Source of the DNA: Pseudomonas rubra
GTDB taxonomy: Bacteria; Pseudomonadota; Gammaproteobacteria; Pseudomonadales; Pseudomonadaceae
DNA length: 64,000 nt
Assembly (NCBI RefSeq): GCF_028656935.1
Contig: NZ_JAMDGZ010000022.1
Location: 1 to 64,000, forward strand
Direction: 5' to 3'
Shown here: piece by piece, positions 16,330-24,972 of the stretch
Layout: every line of letters begins with the position of its first letter
Position numbering within the stretch: the stretch's first letter is position 1
Notes under the pieces: generated by a model
The model's input: only the letters and a program-made list of their open reading frames with translations
What the model was told of the DNA's origin: nothing
The model's database searches: none
Position numbers and translations under genes: made by a program

Positions 16330-17739
16330 ATGAGTGACTTAGCTAGCTACTCACACGAGAACAGATACAAGATATCAGGGAATATTCTTAATAGGCTGCA
16401 GGCAGTAATTTTCGAACTAAGCAGTAGAATTGTTAGCTCTAGATCCGAAAACACTCATGATGGTTCTGGTAAAAGTATTGAATTCTTAATTGAGTGTGCG
16501 GTAGATGAGGTGCCAGCAAAGCTCCTAGTGACAGTTAATATTGATACCGAATATCTCGGTCCAATTAATATTGTTTTGCAGGAGGCGCAACAAACTTTAG
16601 GAGTTATAAGCCTTAAGTATTTTTCATTGACGCTGGTAGATCGAATCATTGGTGGTGAATTTAATGGTGAACTTAAGCGTTATACGATCAGAACTTACAG
16701 TAGGTATTTTTGCTCTCACCCTATACAAGATGAAATTCTAATAAAATCTGATTTTAAGTTTTTGTTCAAACCTTTTTTCTGGACTAGTAAGGAGGAGCCA
16801 CTTACAGAGCAAATATTGATGCTTGACGTAGAGGTTGATGCGGTCAATGTAGAGCATGCAAGGAGCTTGGCATACAATTACACTTCTGATGTGAATTCGT
16901 ATCTTTCGATTTTGCTTGATGTAGGCTTTGAGATGGTGAATTCAGAGTTCCGGATAATAAAGATCAAGGATGGCAGCGGCGGCTTAAATTTAGGCAGATG
17001 GCGAACCGGGTTTATAGATTATGAACTAGGGCTTTTGGTGAAAGATAATCACTATGGCCTTAAGGAACTTGCGAATGTCGAGCATGTAAACTCTTTTCAA
17101 TCCGGGAAGTTGGCTGTTAATTTTTCTAGCGAGCGACCGGATGGCGGTCTTGAATATGTCTCTACCGCAGTGATTGATGTGTTTTCAAACAATGATTTTC
17201 TTGAGAATTTGTATTCTAATCATACAATCAAGAGAGCGCGCGCAAGCGGAATTAGAAAAGACGATGTCCCCATAAGCAAACTTCCACACTACCCAGACTT
17301 TGAAATAAAAATGCCATCGCTTACACGCAGGTTTTTTAAGTCAATCTCTTTATTGGAGCATAAAAAAAAGGCTGCTTTTTTGGCATGCTCTCGTATGTAT
17401 AACTTAGCTCATACTGCGGGTGGCCAGCAGCCGACGCTAGGTCAATCATATAAAGTTTGTGCTGTCGAAGCGCTTGCCAAGTGCGAGGGCTTATCATTCT
17501 CACAATTTATGGTTAAGTACTCGTGCGGTGATTTTGATAAAAACATTTCTGACTATTTTTACGACCTAAGATCAGGGCATTTTCATGCGGGAAAATTCTA
17601 TTTCGAAGAATTTTCGGTGAATTTTCAGCGCGAAATCGCTCTGGAGTTTTCTGCTAAGGTAGAAGATCTTCAGAATTTTAATCGATATTTACGATCGGCC
17701 ATTATAAGTTGGGTGGAAATAGAGTTAACTTCCGATTAG
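16330..17739 (+). CDS. Predicted HEPN/Apea-like protein
   Basis: A 469-residue protein encoded by strikingly A+T-rich DNA with non-Pseudomonas codon use. Near the C-terminus YDLRSGHFHAGKF (R414, H419) fits the RX4H motif in the L-R-S-x-x-x-H context common in Apea-like HEPN domains. It is preceded by helices around LACSRMYNLAHTAGG and SYKVCAVEALAKCEG. The N-terminal 300 residues match nothing I know. HEPN proteins often act as RNases in phage defence or RNA decay. It has its own leader with GGGAAGCTGT before the ATG and stands alone, followed by an IS5 transposase fragment. Confidence 0.58.
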   Translation: MSDLASYSHENRYKISGNILNRLQAVIFELSSRIVSSRSENTHDGSGKSIEFLIECAVDEVPAKLLVTVNIDTEYLGPINIVLQEAQQTLGVISLKYFSLTLVDRIIGGEFNGELKRYTIRTYSRYFCSHPIQDEILIKSDFKFLFKPFFWTSKEEPLTEQILMLDVEVDAVNVEHARSLAYNYTSDVNSYLSILLDVGFEMVNSEFRIIKIKDGSGGLNLGRWRTGFIDYELGLLVKDNHYGLKELANVEHVNSFQSGKLAVNFSSERPDGGLEYVSTAVIDVFSNNDFLENLYSNHTIKRARASGIRKDDVPISKLPHYPDFEIKMPSLTRRFFKSISLLEHKKKAAFLACSRMYNLAHTAGGQQPTLGQSYKVCAVEALAKCEGLSFSQFMVKYSCGDFDKNISDYFYDLRSGHFHAGKFYFEEFSVNFQREIALEFSAKVEDLQNFNRYLRSAIISWVEIELTSD

Positions 17740-17794
17740 TGATAGGCTCTATACGAGATCCCGAGAAACCCAATCGCCGCCCCTCGGGAGCTGA

Positions 17795-18180
17795 ACCATT
17801 GATATCAGCTACACCCAGCCTCTGCTGGACGAAGTTAGCATTCCTTCAAGCCAGCGTGGTCGCCCGCGCAAACGCTGTAAATGGCTGCTGGCCGACAAGG
17901 GCTACGACGCCGAAGCGCTACGCCGTTACTGCGATCAATATCGAGTGCAGCCTGTCATCCCGCTGCGATCAATGAAACGTAAACCCAAGTCAGGCTTACC
18001 CAGGCTGTCTGATCGCCCCAAGTACCGGCAGCGCAACATCATCGAGCGCATTTTTGGCTGGCTGAAAGACAATCGCAGGATCGTGACCCGCTTCGACAAG
18101 CTTGCGATAAGCTATGCCGCAATGGTCTCACTAGCTGGTTCCATGCGGTGTTTGCGACATCTCTTTTCGTACGGAGCCTG
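17795..18180 (+). pseudogene. IS5-family transposase, C-terminal fragment
   Basis: One continuous frame without a start encodes the last third of an IS5-type DDE transposase: RGRPRKRCKWLLADKGYDAE, then PVIPLR, and the final DDE Glu region RNIIERIFGWLKDNRRIVTRFDK split over the frame, ending LRHLFSYGAW. The N-terminal two thirds and both inverted repeats are missing, and the frame runs past the normal end. It is a dead remnant marking past insertion between the HEPN-like gene and the next unknown gene. Confidence 0.85.
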
Positions 18181-18287
18181 GCGCACCGAATCCTTTCTAT
18201 TTCAAGCGGCCAAGGCCTTTGGCGGCTTGGAAGGTTGGGCTTATAAACAACACCTAACGGTACTTACGGAAAGAAGGGGAATTGCTC

Positions 18288-18977
18288 GTGTCATTCAAGT
18301 GGGCGACAGAATGGACTCGATCTGACGCGATCGCGGGGCTTGCCCTCATATTTGCGGCGGCAGCGGCCGGTATCGCATACCAGGCTGAAAATCGCGCGAA
18401 CAAAGCGGAACGGCGTGAGGCTGAGGCCGTTGCGATCGCTGTTGGTGGCAAGGTACGATCGATCGCCAATAACAACGAATTCTCAGCTCAGTTCATGCAT
18501 AGATTTCTGGACCACAAGGCGGCTAGCCCGAAAGACCATCTCCAAATGGATGCGTACATCATAGAGTTTGCTGCAGACCTTGATCTTCCAGAATTAGTAC
18601 TCACACCCGAACAGATCACCGCGTTGGCTCATACCGACACTAACGTGGCTACATTACTCACTGCCTGCTCCGACCGACGCATGGGGGTACAGGCGAATAC
18701 TAAAAAACTCGCCGATGCGCGCCCTGGCCAATTGACAAATACACAGCTAGCGGCCGCTCAGATACTGCCCTACCGCTTGCGCGAAATGGGGAAGGCCTGC
18801 AAGGCATCGCTGGAGGCGCTCATAGTCCTTGTGCCAGATCTGCCCAAAATCTTGGGCCCCATTCCTAACACTGTAGGTGAGATGATGGAGGCTGAAACGA
18901 CCGCACTTGGCGCGAGGGAGTACGGCTCCTACATAAAGTTTCTCACTCAGGAAGCCAAAACCTCCGGCCAAGACTAG
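18288..18977 (+). CDS. Hypothetical membrane-anchored protein
   Basis: About 229 residues. A single membrane segment lies near the N-terminus (AIAGLALIFAAAAAGIAYQ), followed by a charged coiled-coil-like stretch (AENRANKAERREAEAVA) and a helical domain with no family I recognise. I chose the GTG at 18288 because AAGGGG lies 8 bases upstream; a TTG at 18282 is too close to that site. N-terminal-anchor proteins of this type are frequent in defence islands, but nothing here shows a function. It follows the IS5 fragment. Confidence 0.55.
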   Translation: MSFKWATEWTRSDAIAGLALIFAAAAAGIAYQAENRANKAERREAEAVAIAVGGKVRSIANNNEFSAQFMHRFLDHKAASPKDHLQMDAYIIEFAADLDLPELVLTPEQITALAHTDTNVATLLTACSDRRMGVQANTKKLADARPGQLTNTQLAAAQILPYRLREMGKACKASLEALIVLVPDLPKILGPIPNTVGEMMEAETTALGAREYGSYIKFLTQEAKTSGQD

Positions 18978-19414
18978 AACGCTGACGGTTCAAATACCGG
19001 AAATAAGGTGTTGCCGATATGGATCGCCAGGATTTACCCGAATCTGGTGTTTGAGGAGCAAAGGCTCTTGATTCATTGCTATTGCCCGCCTCATTCTCGC
19101 GTATTCATAACTGCTAGCCCGTTTTCCATACATCTACAAATCTACAATCCCCTAGCTCCATCACTAGGAGGGAGATCGCATCGTAAAGGCTTTGCACAGG
19201 TCTTGATCAGGTTAATTGATGAGCATGAGTATTGTAGACTCATTCTCGACGACTGCTTTTGGCCAATTTCTGCCGGTGCCGAGAGGTCGCAATGGGTCGC
19301 ATGCGGAATGACAGTTCTTGGTACCGGCAAAAATAGTTGTGGTTTACCAACGAATTCATAGACAATTCTAGGCGTTAACGACAAGCGTTAAAAATATAAT
19401 AGAGGATGCAAATC
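18978..19414. other. 437-bp leader upstream of the reverse transcriptase gene
   Basis: No convincing gene: a 117-codon frame (19008-19361) has no recognisable product or good ribosome site. A TATAAT lies at 19395-19400, only 15 bases before the likely RT start. A short stem CCTAG...CTAGG lies near 19151-19170. Several defence-type reverse transcriptases work with a non-coding RNA encoded next to them, so this leader is a candidate place for one; no such RNA can be demonstrated by eye. Confidence 0.35.
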
Positions 19415-20938
19415 GTGGCCATACTTAGCGAGCAATCGCTGGACTTCGCACGCGAGCACATTAGCAAATATTACGACTCAGATTTTTTCCCTAAGCCAAT
19501 AGAGTACGAAGCTCTCTGGTACCACTGGGAAGACGTAAAAAAAGAGCTAATGTCAAAGAATATTGCCAAGTTGTGGGTAACACAACCGCGAGCCATGACC
19601 ATCGCAAAGCCTAAAGGTGGCTTTCGAATTGTCCATCAACTTGAACCTATCGACTCAGTAATTTACACCGCCTTGGCTTGCGAAGTCACCGAGGCAGTCG
19701 AAAAAGCGCGCATACCCAGCGAAGAGCATATTGCTTGCTCGTATCGTCTTCAAATTTCAGACGGGAATTTTTTTGGTGCAGGATCTGGATGGGTAGACTT
19801 TACCCAAAAGACGGAAGAACTAGCCGACCAGTATAGTACCGTGCTAATTACCGACATCACTGACTTTTACAATCAGATTTACCTACACCGCCTGAATAAC
19901 GCTATTGAAATCGCTGACTCGACGCTCAAGCCGCTTGGTGACGACATAGAGACTTTTCTTTCAACGCAAAATAGCAAGTCTTCCCAAGGAATTCCGGTTG
20001 GGCCTGCTGCCAGTATAATTATGGCCGAGGCGGTATTCATAGACATTGACCGTTTTTTGAAAGACCAAGGAGTACACCACACGCGGTATGTCGATGATAT
20101 TCGAATTTTTTCAAATTCTACCAGAGAATTATCCAGGGTACTTGAAAGCCTCACATTGTACTTATATGAAAATCACCGCCTAACCGTTTCCACTGAAAAA
20201 ACCTTCATAATGAACTCTAAAGAGTTCATCGAAAAACATCTTCACAATCACTATGCCGAAGAGAAGATTCAGCTCCTTGAAACCCTAGAGATCTTTAACG
20301 CATACACTAATGAAATGGAAGAAGTTGAAATTGAAATAGAAGATGAAGAATTAATTTTAGAAATTAGATTGTTGGCGGCGATAGAAAAAATTGTCACCTA
20401 CGATCACCTTGATCTAGGCCTTGCAAGAAGCATTATCAGATCTGCTCGCCGAAACAAACACCAAAATATTGCCGCCACCATTCTTTCGAACTTTGACTTT
20501 TTTGCCCCCGTAATAAACGACGTTGCATTATATCTTCATGAGGTCACGGACGATTATTTTTCGAAACACTTCCTGTCCGCCATTGAAGAAGTGATTGAAA
20601 AACCAGCTGTCGACAGTCAAATATGCCGCTTCTGGCTAGAATGGTACATCGCCCAAAATCCTAATCTATTGAAGTCTCCGGCACTACATTCGTTTATTTT
20701 CAATGGGCCCAATATTGAAAACCAAGCTCTAGCTGCAATTACTAACAAAAACGTGGCCTGGGTGCGAAATCACAAAGCGACCGTTTATAATCTTGGCGGA
20801 AAGGCTCGCAGAGCCGTTCTAAATTCTTCAAGAGTATTGCCAAGTGATGAGCGCACACACTGGCTTAAATTATTTATCAGCAACTCCCCGGTTTTGTTGG
20901 ATCGGCTAGTGGCACAATGGGTGCAAAAAACAGCTTGA
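19415..20938 (+). CDS. Reverse transcriptase, Abi/UG (defence-associated) type
   Basis: About 507 residues. Palm motifs are clear: VLITDITDFYNQI (catalytic Asp), SQGIPVGPAAS, and the RYVDDIRIFS active site, whose YVDD is at about 225-228. The RT half is followed by about 270 residues of helical, repeat-like sequence, an architecture seen in Abi and 'unknown group' (DRT) reverse transcriptases used in phage defence. Retron-specific motifs are not evident, and no group II intron maturase domain is present. I prefer the GTG start at 19415 (AGAGG 9 bases upstream) over the ATG at 19406, which abuts that site. Which UG/DRT class it belongs to cannot be told here. Confidence 0.8.
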   Translation: MAILSEQSLDFAREHISKYYDSDFFPKPIEYEALWYHWEDVKKELMSKNIAKLWVTQPRAMTIAKPKGGFRIVHQLEPIDSVIYTALACEVTEAVEKARIPSEEHIACSYRLQISDGNFFGAGSGWVDFTQKTEELADQYSTVLITDITDFYNQIYLHRLNNAIEIADSTLKPLGDDIETFLSTQNSKSSQGIPVGPAASIIMAEAVFIDIDRFLKDQGVHHTRYVDDIRIFSNSTRELSRVLESLTLYLYENHRLTVSTEKTFIMNSKEFIEKHLHNHYAEEKIQLLETLEIFNAYTNEMEEVEIEIEDEELILEIRLLAAIEKIVTYDHLDLGLARSIIRSARRNKHQNIAATILSNFDFFAPVINDVALYLHEVTDDYFSKHFLSAIEEVIEKPAVDSQICRFWLEWYIAQNPNLLKSPALHSFIFNGPNIENQALAAITNKNVAWVRNHKATVYNLGGKARRAVLNSSRVLPSDERTHWLKLFISNSPVLLDRLVAQWVQKTA

Positions 20939-21300
20939 ATTGAAAGGACTTAATTACCACTAATCACTGAAACCTATTTTGCTAAAGAACTTACCCAAAG
21001 GCGCCAAAGCCAAATGAACATTGTGCTAGGGCGCTTTTTGCCTACCAGTGATGCGCTCACATTAGCCATCACCATAGGCGTCGCTACTTTGGCCAAGGCA
21101 GCTTTGGGTCGTTCTCTGCCGGTCAGGGCTACGAAGCATGCTGGTCAAATCCGATGCAGATGACCGGTCCGGTCGGATGCAAATGGATGGGCAAGTCTCT
21201 GCAATTACCCACCTGACTTACGCAAGGTGGGATGGGCTAACACTTGCAGTGGAAAAGCCGGTTTCTCAGCTGTAAGCAACGTGCTTGGCGGCGTCTCCGA
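20939..21300. other. Intergenic stretch, nothing recognised
   Basis: 362 bp between the reverse transcriptase stop and the convergent BPSL0761-family gene. A direct-repeat-like patch rich in GGTC/GATGCA lies near 21140-21190. No gene, RNA or terminator is clear. Confidence 0.4.
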
Positions 21301-21537
21301 CTATTGCTCCCCCCTTAGTACGGGGCTGAATACGGGCCCTACGAAATCTACTTCTAATCCTTCTGCACGCGCCTCAATCCTCCCTGCCCGATCTATGTCA
21401 TCCTCTGTAGGAAAATGCCGTAGCAAAAATTTAGCATCCCGCCGTACCTGGTCAGGTAAAATGTCATTTTTCGCAAGTTCGATAAGAAACTCACGCGTCG
21501 CAACGACGGCGCGAGAACGTTCGCGGGGCATGGTCAT
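21301..21537 (-). CDS. BPSL0761-family protein
   Basis: A 78-residue protein matching the family pattern: MPRERSRAVVATREFLIELA, then QVRRDAKFLLRHFPTEDDI and a C-terminal FVGPVFSP. The family is common in proteobacterial accessory DNA, often beside other small genes of mobile elements; its function is unknown. The start at 21537 gives MTMPRER; the second ATG two codons later is equally possible. Confidence 0.75.
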   Translation of the reverse strand: MTMPRERSRAVVATREFLIELAKNDILPDQVRRDAKFLLRHFPTEDDIDRAGRIEARAEGLEVDFVGPVFSPVLRGEQ

Positions 21538-21614
21538 ATCGGCTTATTTCGAGGGTATAGGTTCATCAGTATCTTCCTTCGCACACTTTAAACCAAGATG
21601 GACGACTTGGGCTT

Positions 21615-21854
21615 TTAAAGGGTTTGCGATACGAGGTTCTTTGGCGCATGGCAATCCTGACCATCAGGGCGATAGTGTCCACGAACAATGATTCCCCCTT
21701 CTATTATACGGTAGGGACGGGCCTCCACTGTTTGGCACTGCCCCGAATCACACCGAAAGGTCTGCACGTCTGCTCTGACCTTTACACCCTTGGTAGTATG
21801 GACATGAATTGATTCCAGATTCAGTTTCAAACTAGGCCAACGTTGAGTGGCCAC
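21615..21854 (-). CDS. Possible small hypothetical protein
   Basis: A 79-codon frame with a GTG start encoding LKLNLESIHVHTTKGVKVRA, then a CDSGQC pair and a charged tail. It is on the same strand as the BPSL0761 gene, 77 bp upstream of it. There is no recognised family and no strong ribosome site, so it may not be real. Confidence 0.3.
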   Translation of the reverse strand: MATQRWPSLKLNLESIHVHTTKGVKVRADVQTFRCDSGQCQTVEARPYRIIEGGIIVRGHYRPDGQDCHAPKNLVSQTL

Positions 21855-22432
21855 AGATCCGCCGCCCTCGAAAATTTCATCGCTGGCTCATTGAATAGGG
21901 TTGTTTTCATCTGGCTGGCTCGCTTGGTCCACCATTACCAAGCAACACGAATACCGTCAGCAATAGACACCATATTCGAGCTGTGCCAGGAAGTCCTTGA
22001 CCTGCGGGTAACCTTGAGCACTCGACAAAAGGTAGCAGGGAGCTACATGGCCAAGTCCGAAAGCTCTCTGGGCGAGCCAAAGATCGGCAAGCTTTCGAGT
22101 ACCAAGCACATTCTACGCCAACGTCAGAATCCGCTCACGCCTTTTCCTGAAGCAACGCTGCTCTTGGCTCCAGCAGCCGTCGGAAGATGAAGGGAAAGCC
22201 TCTACATGCATATATATCGCCACCGAAGTACTTTCCGTCATTGAAATGCTACAGCGCTCGTCAACACTGATGCTCTCATCATCGTTGACGACGTAAACGG
22301 TCCGATTTTTCAGGCTGTGATGCATTTGGCCGATGCTCTCCAAAGCGGCTGCGGATTGCGTTTTTCAAGTAGACTACGTAGCTCTCAGCATTTCTCTACA
22401 AAGCATAACGCTGATTCGTCAAGTTTTCGGGC
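21855..22432. other. Intergenic stretch, no recognised gene
   Basis: 578 bp with short frames on both strands (21843-22190 and 22113-22343) that give no recognisable protein. It may contain decayed DNA between accessory modules. Confidence 0.4.
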
Positions 22433-23818
22433 TCAGTAAACGGAGAGAATTTCTGTTCTGAATCCCGATGACAACTCCATTCGAAACAGGCTATCCACCT
22501 CCAAAGCACCTACCACGGTTTCTTCCGCAGGAGTCGAGAACTGATCAACGTGAAGATCGAATGAAGTAACTGCCTTCTCGATAGCAGCTTCTTGTTCGGA
22601 AGCAGAGCAAAAATCATCCAAGCGCAAAAGCTGGGTGTAGTCCAGCACTGCTAGGTCATCAGGCAAGTCGTCTGCAACACGCTGCGAGAACTCAAGCAAC
22701 GAAGGTTCGGCGAGCACGTAAAACCATGCCTGGCAATCTTCGCTCCCGGTGCGTCTCAGCACTCGCCCCAGCACTTGGCGGTAATGCAGCTCAGTACGTA
22801 TACGGCTCAAATAGCAGCACACCTGCAAACGAGGAATATCAGTCCCCTCGCTGATCATTCCGACAGCAACGATCCATTTCCCCCGCCCTTCTCGAAAGTC
22901 ATTTATCAGATGCTGAGCCCCTGGTGTCCGTGTGGTGACCACTAAACACTCTTCACCCTGCGATCTGAGCACCTCTGCGATTTGATGGGCATGACGAATA
23001 TTTGTCGCAACTACTAAACCACCTGCATCAGGAATTTTGCAGCGGATTTCGTCCAAACGGCTGCGCCCCAGATCAACGACTTTCTCAACCATGTCGTGGT
23101 GAATGAGAAGGTCCTCAAAAGTCACAGGGGATTCGTTCAATAGCTGAGCGATGCTTGGATAAACGGTAACGATTGGCGCATCATCGACATGCTCAGTGAG
23201 CCTGACTGCGCTGTTGTCGATGATCACAATGCGCGGTGAACGGCATACCTTGTCAGCAATAGCCTCTTTTAGACCATAGCGAAAGTCACAGATGAGTCGC
23301 CCTTCTGGATCTGAATATCGAGCCAAAGCAATTGCTCTATCATCGGATCGCCAGGGAGTACCTGAAAGCGCTAAAGTAAAGGCAGCCTGGTCTTGCAAAC
23401 GTTGAAGTATTACCTGGCCCCAAGCATTGCTCAAAAGCGGATCGTGACCGGCACAATGGTGTATTTCATCGAAAACCGCAAACACTCTGTAGTCTTCAAC
23501 CAACTGCCAAAATGAAGCCTCTCGATAATCCATTGCTTGGTAAGTGGACGCGATACCAAGCGATCCAAGGCGCCCGTCGAATCGGCGGCCTAGTACTGTT
23601 GAAAAAGTCCTCTGCAAGCCGTCCACAACCTGACACGAAGGAGCAAAGCAGAGAACAAGGTCGATAAGGTCAGCCTGCAACAAACGGCTTGCAACCGCTG
23701 CAGCCATCCTGCTTTTGCCGGCCCCAGGTGTAGCCTGGCAAAAAAAATGCGAGGAAACCTGGTAATGCTCCAACGCAGCTGATACACAGGCATCTTGCCA
23801 AACTCGTAAATCCGTCAT
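22433..23818 (-). CDS. DEAD/DEAH-box helicase of a two-gene system
   Basis: A 461-residue superfamily 2 helicase. Motif I is ATPGAGKS (31-36), motif II FDEIHHC (DEIH at 117-120), motif III LSGTPWR (152-154), motif V GMISEGTDIPR and motif VI QVLGRVLRR in the C-terminal RecA fold. It lacks additional domains, so specificity must come from a partner. Its ATG overlaps the stop of the winged-helix gene (ATGA), so the two are translationally coupled. Upstream lies a divergent XRE regulator. Helicase plus small partner plus controller protein is typical of defence loci; I do not recognise a named system. Confidence 0.83.
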   Translation of the reverse strand: MTDLRVWQDACVSAALEHYQVSSHFFCQATPGAGKSRMAAAVASRLLQADLIDLVLCFAPSCQVVDGLQRTFSTVLGRRFDGRLGSLGIASTYQAMDYREASFWQLVEDYRVFAVFDEIHHCAGHDPLLSNAWGQVILQRLQDQAAFTLALSGTPWRSDDRAIALARYSDPEGRLICDFRYGLKEAIADKVCRSPRIVIIDNSAVRLTEHVDDAPIVTVYPSIAQLLNESPVTFEDLLIHHDMVEKVVDLGRSRLDEIRCKIPDAGGLVVATNIRHAHQIAEVLRSQGEECLVVTTRTPGAQHLINDFREGRGKWIVAVGMISEGTDIPRLQVCCYLSRIRTELHYRQVLGRVLRRTGSEDCQAWFYVLAEPSLLEFSQRVADDLPDDLAVLDYTQLLRLDDFCSASEQEAAIEKAVTSFDLHVDQFSTPAEETVVGALEVDSLFRMELSSGFRTEILSVY

Positions 23819-24387
23819 GCAGCCACCAACATCTTCAGAGTGTTCTCAATCGCCCGAAGATGCCCCAGCAATCGCGAGCTGCGATCTCGCGCCTCAATGT
23901 AATCATCTTCAACTCTAGCCCTGAGCACCGGCATTTCGGTGAACAGCTGCTTGTAACGCTCAGCCTCACCCAGGGCAGAAAGCATGTCCAAGCGAATTTC
24001 TTTCGCGAGCAATTCTAGCCGCCGCGTCGGACAAGTCTCCGAGCGCGCACGCGATTGAGCCACCCCAGCTCCATCCTCGCTCAACGCATTATGGCAAGCG
24101 TTGGAAAAACGGCGGTGGACGAGAGAAAGGCTGATGGCAGCGGGTTTGTCCAGTACGTGAAAAATCTGGCCGCGCCTACGACGTACGGGGTCTTGCTGGA
24201 CCCAACCTACGCGCTTCAACCGTAGAACCTGATCATAGATGTAGCGCCACAGATCTGTGTCGTTAACCGCCCCGCCTAGCAGAAGGGCATAGGCATCCCT
24301 CAGCGAACGAATCGTGAATTGCTGAAAGTCTCCATCCTTGAGCAGCTCGAAGACACGCCTGTCTAGCTTGAATATAGCTGGTTTCAT
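23815..24387 (-). CDS. Winged-helix-like partner of the helicase
   Basis: About 190 residues. The first 95 look like a winged helix-turn-helix: FKLDRRVFELLKDGD, FTIRSLRDAYALLL, a recognition-helix region WRYIYDQVLRLKRVGWVQ and a basic wing DPVRRRRGQIFHV. The rest is helical (LEAKEIRL-like region, then DRSSRLLGHLRAIENTLKML). It probably binds DNA and guides or regulates the helicase. I take the ATG at 24387; a TTG four codons earlier gives MGACM. It shares a 105-bp divergent promoter region with the XRE gene. Confidence 0.68.
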   Translation of the reverse strand: MKPAIFKLDRRVFELLKDGDFQQFTIRSLRDAYALLLGGAVNDTDLWRYIYDQVLRLKRVGWVQQDPVRRRRGQIFHVLDKPAAISLSLVHRRFSNACHNALSEDGAGVAQSRARSETCPTRRLELLAKEIRLDMLSALGEAERYKQLFTEMPVLRARVEDDYIEARDRSSRLLGHLRAIENTLKMLVAA

Positions 24388-24422
24388 ACAGGCACCCAAT
24401 GCAGCCGGAAACAGACAAAATG

Positions 24423-24436
24423 CGGATTATAATCCG
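24423..24436. promoter_or_regulatory. Perfect 14-bp palindrome CGGATTATAATCCG (operator with embedded -10)
   Basis: The palindrome lies between the divergent helicase operon and XRE gene and contains TATAAT, so a bound regulator would block a promoter directly. A second, related dyad follows 22 bp later. The pattern resembles the operators of restriction-modification controller (C) proteins. Confidence 0.65.
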
Positions 24437-24458
24437 TCGCCTGGAGTTCAGTAAACGA

Positions 24459-24470
24459 CGGATAGTTCCG
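24459..24470. promoter_or_regulatory. Second dyad CGGATAGTTCCG
   Basis: Four-base arms CGGA/TCCG around TAGT repeat the outer arms of the first palindrome, 22 bases before the XRE start codon. Two operators upstream of a C-protein-like gene would allow activation at low and repression at high protein level. Confidence 0.5.
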
Positions 24471-24491
24471 CCTTGGTCAATCGAGGCGGTT

Positions 24492-24710
24492 ATGCAGGTG
24501 CTGGCAAAGGATCTCGGGCAGAAAATCCGCGAAAGAAGGATATCGATTGGGTTGTCGCAAGACGCTCTGGCTTACGCCTGTGGGATAGATCGAAGCTATA
24601 TGGGCCGGGTGGAGAGAGGTGAGGTGAACCTCACCGTAGAGAAGCTCTACCGAATTGCCTTTCAACTCAAATGCCAGCCACATACTCTTCTACCCCGTTT
24701 GCCGAAATAG
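24492..24710 (+). CDS. XRE-family regulator, controller-protein-like
   Basis: A 72-residue protein that is nearly all helix-turn-helix: LGQKIRERRISIGLSQDALA, then YACGIDRSYMGRVERGEVNL and EKLYRIAFQLKC. Size and sequence pattern match C proteins that time expression of restriction-modification systems. I chose the ATG at 24492, with GAGG just upstream, over a longer frame from 24399. It is divergent from the helicase/winged-helix operon, and the two palindromes in between are its likely operators. Confidence 0.78.
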   Translation: MQVLAKDLGQKIRERRISIGLSQDALAYACGIDRSYMGRVERGEVNLTVEKLYRIAFQLKCQPHTLLPRLPK

Positions 24711-24972
24711 ACTGAGCATATGCGTCCATACACAGGCAGCAGGCTCTTACTCTCAGTGCCCCCTCAGCTGGGATGAAACAGCAGCGCTCAACGACGCAGG
24801 TTTTGCGACCAGAGCGGTTGCCGCGAAGGTTTGAATCGAAACGGCCCCAAACACGACAGCCCTGGTCGAGCTGCCACGCTAGCGGCCGTGGATAGTAACG
24901 ACTTTTTAACGGTACGTCTTAGCTTCATCTCAGGACCTGACGTTTCCATTCATTGCCTTTGAGGCCCAGAGC

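Noticed and set aside
19008..19361. 117-codon frame before the reverse transcriptase
   Set aside because: No recognisable product, weak start signals and unlike codon use; treated as leader sequence.
19415..20938. Retron or group II intron assignment for the reverse transcriptase
   Set aside because: No maturase/endonuclease domain, and the usual retron motifs and adjacent msr/msd-like repeats were not seen; the Abi/UG type fits better.
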